64,000 nucleotides of DNA from Bacillus sp. UNC438CL73TsuS30. GTDB lineage: Bacteria > Bacillota > Bacilli > Bacillales > Cytobacillaceae. A program made the translations under genes and the position numbers. Positions 17,324-25,182 of this stretch are shown here, in pieces (the stretch's first letter is position 1; the number at the start of each line of letters is the position of its first letter). The stretch is taken from positions 1-64,000 of the forward strand of contig NZ_AXVA01000014.1 in the NCBI RefSeq assembly GCF_000482325.1, written 5' to 3'. A model generated the notes under the pieces. The model was not told the DNA's origin and did not search any database. It worked only from the letters and a program-made list of their open reading frames with translations.

Positions 17324-18444
17324 GTTTGCTTAAATGGGAGCTAATGAAGATCTTTAAACAAAAAAGTCTTTATATTATTGGGATTTTTTTGTTTGGCTGG
17401 TTTACGATGATAGCCATGGATGTAGAGAATCAGAAAATCACACAGGAGGTCTTTAAGAAGTGGGAGGGTCCGATTACAACCGAAAAGGTAGAAAAGGCGG
17501 AAAAGGTAAACCGTCAACTAACAGAATTTTTTTCGAAACAGCATTCTCCTGATCAACGAAAATCTGCGGAATCTGCGGTTGTAGAAAATATCGCGTATAG
17601 CCAAAATATTAAAACAAGGATTAAGGAATGGAATCAGGATCTTAATAAATTAATCATAGAGGCTCGTGAAAAAGGAAATACCTCCTTAGCTAACAAACTT
17701 GAACTTCAGAAAAAAATGTACAATGAAGTGAAATTAGACAGAATTTCTTATTCGGCTGCCCCGAGGGAAGCAATCGATTTTGTGAATGTTTTTGGGTTGA
17801 TTATATCAGGGGTGTTCTTGTTAATTGGTTTATCCGGAATTTACTCGAATGAGCATTCTTCAGGAGTTGAAAATTATATCCTCAGTACAAAAAATGGCCG
17901 AGTGAAGACGATGAGGGCGAAGCTTTTGGCAGCATTTATTTTTGCTGCAGTGGTAGTTTTCAGTTGGGAAGGTTTTAATCTTATGATAAGAACCCTTATT
18001 TATGGAACAAAAGGTTGGGACCTTCCAATTCAGTATTCGTATAAATACTTTACATCTCCTTACAGCTTGACGTTTATGGAGTATCACCTGATTCAAATTG
18101 GCATCCATTTACTTGCGGCCCTTGCTTTTGCAGGAGTGATGGTGCTTGTATCGACTCTATCAAAATCAACGGTTATTTCCTTTTTCGTCTCTGGATTCCT
18201 TTTCGGTGTGCCGCTTCTCACCCAAAGTATAATGGATGTTGACTCGATATGGCTTAACAAGGCATTGACGTTCACCCTTACTAACATTATGAAGGTAGAA
18301 GATATGTATATGAATTTTGTTTCGGTGAACATTTTCGGGTTACCTGTTCTTGCTCCATATATCGGAATTATGGTGTCGGTCATAACTCTTTCTCTATCCA
18401 TCTTCCTAGCAAGATTTTTGATAAGAAAGAAGCAGATTGCATAA
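17320..18444 (+). CDS. ABC-2 type transporter permease
   Basis: 374 residues with about six membrane segments. The first lies at residues 15-35, followed by a large hydrophilic extracytoplasmic domain rich in Lys/Glu (about 40-145), and the remaining five lie in the C-terminal 220 residues. This one-plus-loop-plus-five layout is typical of ABC-2 exporter permeases. Its start overlaps the ATPase stop. Last gene of the ECF operon. Confidence 0.82.
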   Translation: MSLLKWELMKIFKQKSLYIIGIFLFGWFTMIAMDVENQKITQEVFKKWEGPITTEKVEKAEKVNRQLTEFFSKQHSPDQRKSAESAVVENIAYSQNIKTRIKEWNQDLNKLIIEAREKGNTSLANKLELQKKMYNEVKLDRISYSAAPREAIDFVNVFGLIISGVFLLIGLSGIYSNEHSSGVENYILSTKNGRVKTMRAKLLAAFIFAAVVVFSWEGFNLMIRTLIYGTKGWDLPIQYSYKYFTSPYSLTFMEYHLIQIGIHLLAALAFAGVMVLVSTLSKSTVISFFVSGFLFGVPLLTQSIMDVDSIWLNKALTFTLTNIMKVEDMYMNFVSVNIFGLPVLAPYIGIMVSVITLSLSIFLARFLIRKKQIA

Positions 18445-18468
18445 TGGGGTCTCTGTTAAGGGGGCTGA

Positions 18469-18498
18469 CCTCCATCGTTTTAAGTGGTGGAGGGTTTT
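18469..18498 (+). terminator. Intrinsic terminator ending the ECF/ABC operon
   Basis: CCTCCATC (18469-18476) pairs with GGTGGAGG (18486-18493), followed by a GTTTTT run. Confidence 0.8.
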
Positions 18499-18577
18499 TC
18501 TGTTCTCATTCTGCCCATTTTTATTCTGTTTTTCATAATCGCTATATTATTTGCTCATACTACTATGGGTGATGGAT

Positions 18578-19507
18578 ATGCCATGTCAATCAAGTGACGA
18601 ATTAAAGCTATTGGTAAAAGAAGCAAAAGCGTGTACAAATTACGGTAAGGTTGCAGACTATATACCTGAGCTAGGAAAAGCGAACCCTTACGATTTGTCC
18701 ATTGCGATTAACTATCCTGACGGGAGATGTATCTCAGCTGGAGATATAGATAAAAAGTTTACATTGCAAAGTATCTCGAAGGTTATTAGCCTAGCACTTG
18801 TTCTAATGGAAAGAGGCTCTCCTTATGTGTTTGAGCGGGTGGGGATGGAACCAACTGGAGACCCGTTCAATTCAATTGCAAAATTGGAGACGATGGCCCC
18901 AGCCAAACCGTTAAACCCAATGATCAACGCTGGGGCCCTTGTCGTGACACATATGATTAAAGGGCCTACTGTAGAGGAGCGGTTTCATCGGCTATTAACA
19001 TTTATCCGCGAATTGATCGGAGACGATACTATTGGCTATTGTGAGAAAGTAGCCCGTTCCGAATTTGAAACAGCTAATTTAAATCGTGCATTATGTTATT
19101 TCTTAAAGCAGCATAAAATCATTCAAGAGGATGTCGAGACATTACTCGATTTATACACAAAGCAGTGTGCCGTTGAAATGAACTGTTTGGATTTAGCAAG
19201 GATTGGAATGATTTTTGCGATGGATGGTGTCGATCCACTTACCGGGAAACGGATTATGCCGGATGATGTCGCCCGAATTTGCAAAACCTTTATGGTAACG
19301 TGCGGAATGTATAATGCTTCAGGCGAATTCGCCATAAAAATTGGGATTCCCGCTAAAAGTGGTGTTTCTGGTGGGATCATGGGAGCTGTTCCGGGGAAAT
19401 TTGGAATCGGAATTTTTGGCCCTGCACTGGATGAAAAAGGTAATAGTATTGCAGGGATCAGGCTATTAGAGCTTTTATCAAATAATTATCGGTTGAGTAT
19501 GTTTTAG
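18578..19507 (+). CDS. glsA: Glutaminase
   Basis: Hydrolyses L-glutamine to glutamate and ammonia. The 309 residues show the serine-dependent beta-lactamase-fold glutaminase pattern: [13 protein letters not shown], the catalytic S-x-x-K in [11 protein letters not shown] (Ser65, Lys68), [21 protein letters not shown] and, near the C-terminus, [15 protein letters not shown]. The N-terminus [10 protein letters not shown] resembles B. subtilis YlaM (GlsA2), which supports ATG 18578; upstream in-frame starts at 18551 and 18572 lack ribosome sites. No transporter or regulator is adjacent. It ends in a clear terminator. Confidence 0.93.
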   Translation: MPCQSSDELKLLVKEAKACTNYGKVADYIPELGKANPYDLSIAINYPDGRCISAGDIDKKFTLQSISKVISLALVLMERGSPYVFERVGMEPTGDPFNSIAKLETMAPAKPLNPMINAGALVVTHMIKGPTVEERFHRLLTFIRELIGDDTIGYCEKVARSEFETANLNRALCYFLKQHKIIQEDVETLLDLYTKQCAVEMNCLDLARIGMIFAMDGVDPLTGKRIMPDDVARICKTFMVTCGMYNASGEFAIKIGIPAKSGVSGGIMGAVPGKFGIGIFGPALDEKGNSIAGIRLLELLSNNYRLSMF

Positions 19508-19539
19508 CAAAGGCATGAATCTTTCTATGCCTTTGTTTT
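19508..19539 (+). terminator. Intrinsic terminator after glutaminase
   Basis: CAAAGGCAT pairs with ATGCCTTTG across a 10-nt loop, followed by TTTTAC. Confidence 0.8.
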
Positions 19540-19661
19540 ACTTTTTAAATGATAATAAGTCCAACTTAACCTATAGGAAAATAGTTAATTAAGTTTCGGA
19601 AAATTCAAGCCAAAGTGATAATATAAATATAGGTGAATTTTTATCACGAGGGGGAAATTGT

Positions 19662-19706
19662 ATGAACATGGTTGGCATTGTAGGAGGAACAGGGCCGGAG
19701 TCTTAA
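19662..19706 (+). pseudogene. Aspartate/glutamate racemase remnant (first 14 codons)
   Basis: After GAGGGGGAAATTGT the frame reads MNMVGIVGGTGPES and then TAA. This is the N-terminal beta-strand and glycine loop that opens aspartate/hydantoin racemases (typically M-x-x-[IV]-G-[IL]-[IV]-GG-[MT]-GPE[AS]T). The rest of the gene (about 220 codons) is missing; nothing racemase-like follows. A 28-codon frame that overlaps the stop (19706-19792) looks like chance. A deletion has probably removed the gene and left its start region. Confidence 0.6.
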
Positions 19707-19899
19707 TGAAAAAATTAAAAAGAGTAAGCAATAGTAAGCGGGTTCTAGTTTTTTTGAAAGGGGAAAATTTCTCCACAGGAAGTGTGGGATGAAAGTATGG
19801 TAATATAGGGGAAGGGAAAATGATATATTCACAATGGATTCTATATTAACTTCCTTATGAATAAACTTTTTCCAACCACTTTTTAAGGGACGGTTTTAA

Positions 19900-20805
19900 A
19901 TGAACACTATTTTAGCGAAAGAACGAAATACTTCTACTTTTTTTGCGGATTTAAGGTTGATTATAAAGGCACCGGTGTTAATCGCAAATGTACTTCCTGT
20001 TTTTACCGGGTTTTGGCTGGCACTTTATTTTACCAATGAATCATTAACCAATCATTGGGGGTTATTTTTACTAACCATGATTGGCAGCACATTGGTAATG
20101 GCCGGAGCACTTATTATCAATAACTGGTATGATGTTGATATTGATTCTGTAATGGACAGAACGAAAAATCGTCCAACCGTAACGGGGCATTTTTCACTAA
20201 AAGCGGTACTGGCAATGGGAATCACTTTAACCCTACTCGGTTTGGCCCTTTTACTTTTTACCTCCATTGAAGCAGCTATTTGGGCATTTATTGGTTGGTT
20301 TACTTATGTCATCTTGTATACGATGTGGTCAAAACGGAAATATACGCTTAATACTGTAATTGGTGCTATTTCAGGTGCCGTTTCTCCTGTAATCGGCTGG
20401 ACAACGATTGAAACTAGTTATCATATCGTACCGATTATTTTGTTTCTGATTTTATTTATTTTTCAAATGCCGCATACCTTTGCAATTGCAATGAAGAAAT
20501 ATAATGAATATAAAGCAGCAGGTGTTGCGATGCTTCCTGTGGTTCGTGGATTTGAAATGACGAAGCGGCAAATTTTTGTTTATAGTGCCTGTTTGTTACC
20601 ATTGCCATTTTATTTAGGGTCACTTGGCGTATCCTTTATTGTCATTGCCACACTGCTTAATTTAGGGTGGCTGGGTGTGAGTATTTCTGGGTTTTTCACT
20701 AAAAATGACCATAAATGGGCTCATTTCGTATTTCTTTATTCAGTCAATTATATAACGATCATGTATCTGGTAATGATTATTGTGACATTGCCGATATTTA
20801 AGTAA
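19900..20805 (+). CDS. ctaB: Heme O synthase (protoheme IX farnesyltransferase)
   Basis: UbiA-superfamily prenyltransferase that adds a farnesyl group to heme B, giving heme O for haem-copper oxidases. 301 residues, about nine membrane segments. The catalytic aspartate motif NNWYDVDIDSVMDRTKNRPT (residues 74-93) and a second motif YTMWSKRK (near 142-149) are present, as is PHTFAIAMKKYNEY. The start follows AAGGGACGG. It sits just upstream of the CuA-type oxidase operon, consistent with heme supply to that enzyme, but is separated by a terminator and a repeat array. Confidence 0.9.
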   Translation: MNTILAKERNTSTFFADLRLIIKAPVLIANVLPVFTGFWLALYFTNESLTNHWGLFLLTMIGSTLVMAGALIINNWYDVDIDSVMDRTKNRPTVTGHFSLKAVLAMGITLTLLGLALLLFTSIEAAIWAFIGWFTYVILYTMWSKRKYTLNTVIGAISGAVSPVIGWTTIETSYHIVPIILFLILFIFQMPHTFAIAMKKYNEYKAAGVAMLPVVRGFEMTKRQIFVYSACLLPLPFYLGSLGVSFIVIATLLNLGWLGVSISGFFTKNDHKWAHFVFLYSVNYITIMYLVMIIVTLPIFK

Positions 20806-20811
20806 AGAAAA

Positions 20812-20844
20812 GGTCTTATCAATTTATATTGATAGGGCCTTTTT
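20812..20844 (+). terminator. Intrinsic terminator after ctaB
   Basis: GGTCTTATCAA pairs with TTGATAGGGCC (two G-T pairs), followed by TTTTTG. Confidence 0.8.
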
Positions 20845-20873
20845 GTTGTGAGATGGAAGGTTAGTGGTTTAAT

Positions 20874-21240
20874 TGCCCTGCGGATAGGAATATTCACTTA
20901 TACGGGAATCAAGAGCCGTCCTCAGTGCCCGTGGAAGCTTGAATTTCACAGACATGGGAATCAAGAGTCTATCTTGATGCCCGTGACCTCTTAAATTTCA
21001 CTAACATGGGAATCAAGAGCCGTTCTCGGTGCCCGTGGAAGCTTGAATTTCACGGACAGGGGAATCAAGAGTCTTTCTAGATGCCCGAAACCTCTTAAAT
21101 TTCACAGACATGGGAATCAAGAGCCATCTTCGGTTCCCGTGGAAGCTTGAATATCACAGACATGGGAATCAAGAGTCTTTCTTGATGCCCGAGACCCCTT
21201 GAATTTCACAGATATGGGAATCAAGAGCCGCCCCCTGTGA
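20874..21240. repeat. Tandem array 1: 52-bp units, two alternating types
   Basis: GGGAATCAAGAG recurs at 20904, 20956, 21008, 21060, 21112, 21164 and 21216, exactly every 52 bp, with a degenerate half unit before the first. Units alternate. Type A continues CCGTTCTCGGTGCCCGTGGA; type B continues TCTTTCTTGATGCCCGAGAC or variants, giving a 104-bp super-period. In type B, GGGAATCAAGA pairs with TCTTGATGCCC, a strong hairpin. GC content is higher than in the flanks. No open frame runs through it. It lies between the ctaB terminator and the oxidase operon. Confidence 0.92.
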
Positions 21241-21349
21241 TCAAGACAAAAAACGTGTTAAAAAAGCCCTCCAACGATCTTCAAAATTATTTGTTCATCA
21301 ATTTGTCAATTTTGCAAACGAGAACCCAATTTACTTTTCTTTTAATAAT

Positions 21350-21384
21350 ATTATCACCGTGAAAAGTCTTATAAACGTGATAAT
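21350..21384. promoter_or_regulatory. 8-bp inverted repeat upstream of the oxidase operon
   Basis: ATTATCAC (21350-21357) and GTGATAAT (21377-21384) form an interrupted palindrome about 175 bp before the first oxidase gene. It could be a regulator site; nothing else is evident between the repeat array and 21480. Confidence 0.35.
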
Positions 21385-21481
21385 GACGCGGCTTTGGTTT
21401 ACCCCGACGAAAGAGAAAGAATATCCTCGGAAATTAAAAAAACCCTTATTTTTCCAAACCTACTGAGAATTACAATCAATG

Positions 21482-21497
21482 TGTGATTCACCTCATA
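21482..21497 (+). promoter_or_regulatory. FNR-like box upstream of the oxidase operon
   Basis: TGTGAttcaccTCATA differs by one base from the FNR/CRP-type pattern TGTGA-N6-TCACA. If TAAGAT at 21519-21524 is the -10, the box would be centred near -41.5, the position of class II activation. That geometry is inferred. Confidence 0.4.
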
Positions 21498-21557
21498 TCT
21501 GTAAAATGAATTCAAAACTAAGATGTAAGTAAGAAAACAAAAAGGGGTTGATTTTAG

Positions 21558-21695
21558 GTGGGAGTTAAAAAAGTTAACCAGAAAAAAGAGCAGGAGGCAC
21601 CACTAAAAGGAACATGGATTTCCGTTGGTGTGGTTGGAGTGGTCATTCTTGCAACTTATTTACTACTATATGGGCTCTATATGTCCAGAGTATAA
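21558..21695 (+). CDS. Small oxidase subunit (cytochrome c oxidase subunit 2A-like)
   Basis: A 45-residue protein starting GTG (VGVKKVNQKKEQEAPLKGTW) with one membrane helix at residues 20-40 and a short LYMSRV tail. Lys/Glu-rich head, a PLKGTWISV junction and a single helix match the subunit IIa/2A polypeptides of ba3-type oxidases. It ends 13 bp before the subunit II gene. Ribosome site AAGGGG, spacing 10. Confidence 0.65.
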   Translation: MGVKKVNQKKEQEAPLKGTWISVGVVGVVILATYLLLYGLYMSRV

Positions 21696-21708
21696 GGGGG
21701 GAAAAAAA

Positions 21709-22176
21709 ATGAAGATGCATCTTGATGAAAAAATATGGCTAACCTTAAGCTTCGGAATGATAATGATTTTTATGTTAATTACCGGGTATCAAGCATTTGC
21801 CTTAGAAATGGGACCACCAAGTAATATGGAAACGATTGACCCGCAAAAAGTGGATCAAACAGCGCCATTCGATAAACCTGGTATTAAGCAAATAGGCGAA
21901 AAAGAATACGAAGTCGTAATGACGTTACAAGCTTTTAGCTTTAATCCCGGAAATATCGAAGTACCTGCAGGATCAACTGTACATTTTACCCTAACCTCAA
22001 AAGATGTGGTCCACGGATTCGAAGTGGCGGGAACCAACTTAAACACAATGATTGTACCGGGACATATTCAAAAAATCACCCAAAAATTTGAGAAGCCGGG
22101 TACCTATTTAGTTTTATGTAATGAGTATTGTGGAGCCGGTCACCAAATGATGAGTACAACGATTAAGGTGAAATAA
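21709..22176 (+). CDS. Haem-copper oxidase subunit II with CuA site
   Basis: 155 residues: one N-terminal membrane anchor (about 9-31) and an extracytoplasmic cupredoxin domain. The full CuA ligand set is present: His102 (VVHGFEV), then Cys137, Cys141, His145 and Met148 in CNEYCGAGHQMM. Short ba3-type subunit II with a single membrane segment. ATG 21709 has GGGGGG upstream; a longer frame opening at 21625 overlaps the small subunit gene and lacks a ribosome site. It receives electrons from a c-type cytochrome and passes them to subunit I, encoded 14 bp downstream. Confidence 0.9.
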   Translation: MKMHLDEKIWLTLSFGMIMIFMLITGYQAFALEMGPPSNMETIDPQKVDQTAPFDKPGIKQIGEKEYEVVMTLQAFSFNPGNIEVPAGSTVHFTLTSKDVVHGFEVAGTNLNTMIVPGHIQKITQKFEKPGTYLVLCNEYCGAGHQMMSTTIKVK

Positions 22177-22190
22177 AGGAGGGAAGTAAA

Positions 22191-23888
22191 GTGGAAACAG
22201 GGATACCGCAATCTGGATATTCAAAAACAGTAAATGGAAAAATTAACAATGTAATGGGGATTAGCCATGAGGATGCAAGGCTGTCAAAATCATATATATT
22301 TGTCGCGTTTGCAGCAATACTTCTCGGTGGTATTTTAGGACTTGTACAAGGACTGAATCGTGCAGGACTATTGGAATTACCATCATGGGTGAACTATTAT
22401 CAAGTTTTAACCGCACATGGATTATTATTAGTAGTTGTTTTAACAGCATTCTTTACCATTGGCTATTTCTATGCAGCTCTTTCACATAACTTAGGCGGGC
22501 TCCTGCCGAAAGTAAGAATGATGGCCTGGATTGGCTTTGGAGTGAAAATTATTGGATTTGTTTTAGCTGTTATTCCAATCATCATGGGCGATGCATCTGT
22601 CATGTACACCTTCTATCCGCCAATGGCAGCTGCACCAATGTTTTATATTGGATTAGCATTAATTGTTGTAGGTGTTTGGATGTGCGCATTTGGAGCCTTT
22701 ATCCAAGTGGCTAATTGGAGAAAGAATCACAAAGGACAGCATGTTCCGATTCTTTCTTACTTTGCAACGGGAGTTTTCGTTCTGTTATTCTTTGGTACTC
22801 TGCCCGTAGCGATCGAAGTAATCGTCATGATTATTCCTTGGTCATTCGGATGGGTTAAGACGATTAACGTTATGGTGGCTCGTACACTCTTCTGGGCCTT
22901 TGGACACACATTAGTTAACATCTGGTATTTAACCGCGGTTTCTGCTTGGTATGTCTGCGTTCCAAAAATTATCGGTGGCAAGCGCTGGAGTGACGTATTA
23001 ACCCGTGTAGTTATTATTGCATTGGTTATCATGAATATTACTGGTGGATTCCACCACCAAATCGTTGACCCTGGTATTAAAGAATCCATTAAATTCATGC
23101 ACGTATTTATGAGTTTAGCCATTGGATTCCCATCTTTAATGACTGCATTCGCATTGTTTGCTGTATTTGAACGTACTGCAAGAAAGAAAGGCGGAAAAGG
23201 ACTAGTTGGCTGGTATAAAATGATGCCTTGGAAAGATGTTCGCTTCCTTGCTCCATTTATCGCAATGGTTGCCTTTATTCCAGCTGGTGCAGGCGGTATT
23301 GCTCAAAGCACAAACCAGTTAGACCAAGTAGTTCATAATACAATGTGGATCGTAGGACATTTCCACTTAACACTCGGAATGTCTGTTGTCATGACTTTCT
23401 TTGGAATTAGTTATTGGTTAGTTCCATATATCTCAAAACGTGTTCTAACACCAAAAATCAATCGATTAGGCTTGATTCAAACTTGGATTTGGACCATTGG
23501 AATGGTTTGTATGTCAGGAGCCATGCACTGGGTAGGTTTACTCGGTTCTCCACGGAGAACTTCTTTTACAACCTATGGTGACAATGCAACAGCATTAAGC
23601 TGGAGCCCGTATCTGTTTTTCTTGGCAATTGGCGGAACATTGTTAATGATTGGTGTTATCCTCCAAGTAGTTGCCGTATTTAATATGATGTTCTTGGCAC
23701 CAAAAGGTGAAACTGAATTCCCAATTGCCGAAGAGGAAGAAAACGCAACTAAAACACCTTATATAACAGAGCGTTGGGGACTATGGATTGTAATCATGCT
23801 TATTGTTGTTGCGATGGCCTATGTCATCCCGTTAACTGAATTTATTGTAAACGCACCTCCGGGTTCACCACCATTTAGAACTTGGTAA
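22191..23888 (+). CDS. Haem-copper oxidase subunit I without the active-site tyrosine; candidate CuA-type NO reductase
   Basis: A 565-residue, roughly 13-helix B-family (ba3-like) subunit I starting at GTG after AAAGGAGGG. Metal ligands are conserved: His76 and His392 (low-spin heme), His390 (high-spin heme) and His239, His288, His289 (CuB). In oxygen reductases the CuB motif reads GHPxVY, with Tyr cross-linked to His; here it reads GHTLVN, so Asn243 replaces the Tyr, and the following Pro and Tyr of the ba3 helix are also changed. Loss of this Tyr is a mark of NO reductases that evolved from haem-copper oxidases, such as the CuA-NOR characterised in Bacillus azotoformans. An oxygen reductase with an unusual site is the alternative. 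Confidence 0.85.
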   Translation: METGIPQSGYSKTVNGKINNVMGISHEDARLSKSYIFVAFAAILLGGILGLVQGLNRAGLLELPSWVNYYQVLTAHGLLLVVVLTAFFTIGYFYAALSHNLGGLLPKVRMMAWIGFGVKIIGFVLAVIPIIMGDASVMYTFYPPMAAAPMFYIGLALIVVGVWMCAFGAFIQVANWRKNHKGQHVPILSYFATGVFVLLFFGTLPVAIEVIVMIIPWSFGWVKTINVMVARTLFWAFGHTLVNIWYLTAVSAWYVCVPKIIGGKRWSDVLTRVVIIALVIMNITGGFHHQIVDPGIKESIKFMHVFMSLAIGFPSLMTAFALFAVFERTARKKGGKGLVGWYKMMPWKDVRFLAPFIAMVAFIPAGAGGIAQSTNQLDQVVHNTMWIVGHFHLTLGMSVVMTFFGISYWLVPYISKRVLTPKINRLGLIQTWIWTIGMVCMSGAMHWVGLLGSPRRTSFTTYGDNATALSWSPYLFFLAIGGTLLMIGVILQVVAVFNMMFLAPKGETEFPIAEEEENATKTPYITERWGLWIVIMLIVVAMAYVIPLTEFIVNAPPGSPPFRTW

Positions 23889-23901
23889 AAAGCAGGTTGA
23901 A

Positions 23902-23937
23902 AAAGAGATAGCTCGAGGGTTGGGCTATCTCTTTCTA
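23902..23937 (+). terminator. Intrinsic terminator after the oxidase operon
   Basis: AAAGAGATAGC (23902-23912) pairs perfectly with GCTATCTCTTT (23924-23934); the T run is short. Confidence 0.75.
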
Positions 23938-24047
23938 CTCTAGGCTATGTTAAAGAACGATGTTGATTTTTAAACAAGGCTGTTTTCGTAAAATTTGTTG
24001 CTTTCTTACTAATTTATACTCACATAAATACTATTGTATAAAGCTGA

Positions 24048-24440
24048 CGATTTCAAAGATATTCGAGTCCGAATGGAGCTCTGATTCAGACAGGGATTTT
24101 GATTTCGAAGCCGATTGGGTCCGAATGGAGCCCTGATTCAGACAGGGATTTTGATTTCGAAGCCGATTGGGTCCGAATGGAGCCCTGATTCAGACAGGGA
24201 TTTTGATTTCGAAGCCGATTGGGTCCGAATGGAGCCCTGATTCAGACAGGGATTTTGATTTCGAAGCCGATTGGGTCCGAATGGAGCTCTGATTTAGACA
24301 GGGATGTTGATTTCAAAGATGGTCGAATCCGAATGGAGCCCTGATTCAGACAGGGATGTTGATTTCAAAGACGATTGAGTCCGAATGGAGTCTTAATTCG
24401 GACAGGGATAATTGATTTCAAAGACGATTGAGTTCGAATC
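24048..24440. repeat. Tandem array 2: 52-bp units
   Basis: TCCGAATGGAG recurs at 24068, 24120, 24172, 24224, 24276, 24328 and 24380, exactly every 52 bp. A final degenerate copy (TTCGAATC) sits at 24433 after a one-base insertion. Each unit contains CCCTGATTCAGACAGGG, a CCCTG/CAGGG hairpin, then GATTTCGAAGCCGATT or variants. The middle four units are nearly identical, the outer ones diverged, as expected for homogenisation from the centre. The sequence is unrelated to array 1. It fills the gap between the oxidase terminator and the SCO gene. Confidence 0.92.
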
Positions 24441-24537
24441 AACAGGCTCTTTAACCTATTATAAAATCAACAACCAAGTTTAACAGAGCTATACTCTATA
24501 GGAAAATGCACAAAGGTAAAAACAAAAGGTTTGGGAA

Positions 24538-25179
24538 GTGATCTCCGTGATCAAGCGTTGGCATAGTAAAGTAGCAGTTTCTATTGTTATATTATTTGGT
24601 TTTGTTTTGTTCTACACAGGTACAGATGGGTTTCATGCATTTACTGCCGAAACAGCAAGAGTAAATAAACTAATCGAAAATAAACCGAAATTCCCCAAAG
24701 TTACCTTAGAGGATAGCAATGGAAGAAAATATTCAATTTCTGAATTTGAAGGAAAATATGTATTTATTACATTTTTATATACAACATGTACGAGTGTTTG
24801 TCCGCAATTAGAAATGAACATGTCTCAGGTTTATCAAAAGCTGCCGAAGAAATATATTGGTAGAGACATTGTTTTCTTAAGTATCAGTTTTGATCCTTCA
24901 AGGGATGACCCTGCTGCATTGGACAGATATAAGAACGCCTTTCATAGTGATGGGGAAACATGGAGGATGGCGAGAATTCCAAACAAGGCGGAGCTGCATG
25001 CCTTGTTAAAAGAGTTTGGAGTGATTGTCATTCCTGATGGAAAGGGGAATTTTACCCATAATACTGCATTTTACTTAGTGAATCCGAAGGGCAGTTTAGT
25101 TAATGTTATGGATTATAAAAAAATTAATGAAACAGCAAAGACACTCGGAAACATACTTGAAAATAAAACGGGGGAGTAA
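24538..25179 (+). CDS. SCO1/SenC-family copper chaperone
   Basis: 213 residues: an N-terminal signal-anchor (about 10-28) and a thioredoxin-fold domain. The copper motif CTSVCP (Cys84, Cys88) and the conserved distal histidine His174 (NFTHNTAF) are present. SCO proteins deliver copper to, or reduce, the CuA cysteines of oxidase subunit II, in keeping with the CuA subunit encoded 2.4 kb upstream. GTG 24538 follows AAAAGG; a second GTG at 24547 is nearly as good. It is coupled to the next gene (3-bp gap). Confidence 0.9.
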   Translation: MISVIKRWHSKVAVSIVILFGFVLFYTGTDGFHAFTAETARVNKLIENKPKFPKVTLEDSNGRKYSISEFEGKYVFITFLYTTCTSVCPQLEMNMSQVYQKLPKKYIGRDIVFLSISFDPSRDDPAALDRYKNAFHSDGETWRMARIPNKAELHALLKEFGVIVIPDGKGNFTHNTAFYLVNPKGSLVNVMDYKKINETAKTLGNILENKTGE

Positions 25180-25182
25180 TCA

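Noticed and set aside
19706..19792. 28-codon frame overlapping the racemase-remnant stop
   Set aside because: No similarity to racemase or any family; likely chance.
20874..24440. CRISPR arrays
   Set aside because: The segments between the palindromes are themselves repeated from unit to unit, so there are no unique spacers, and no cas gene is present.
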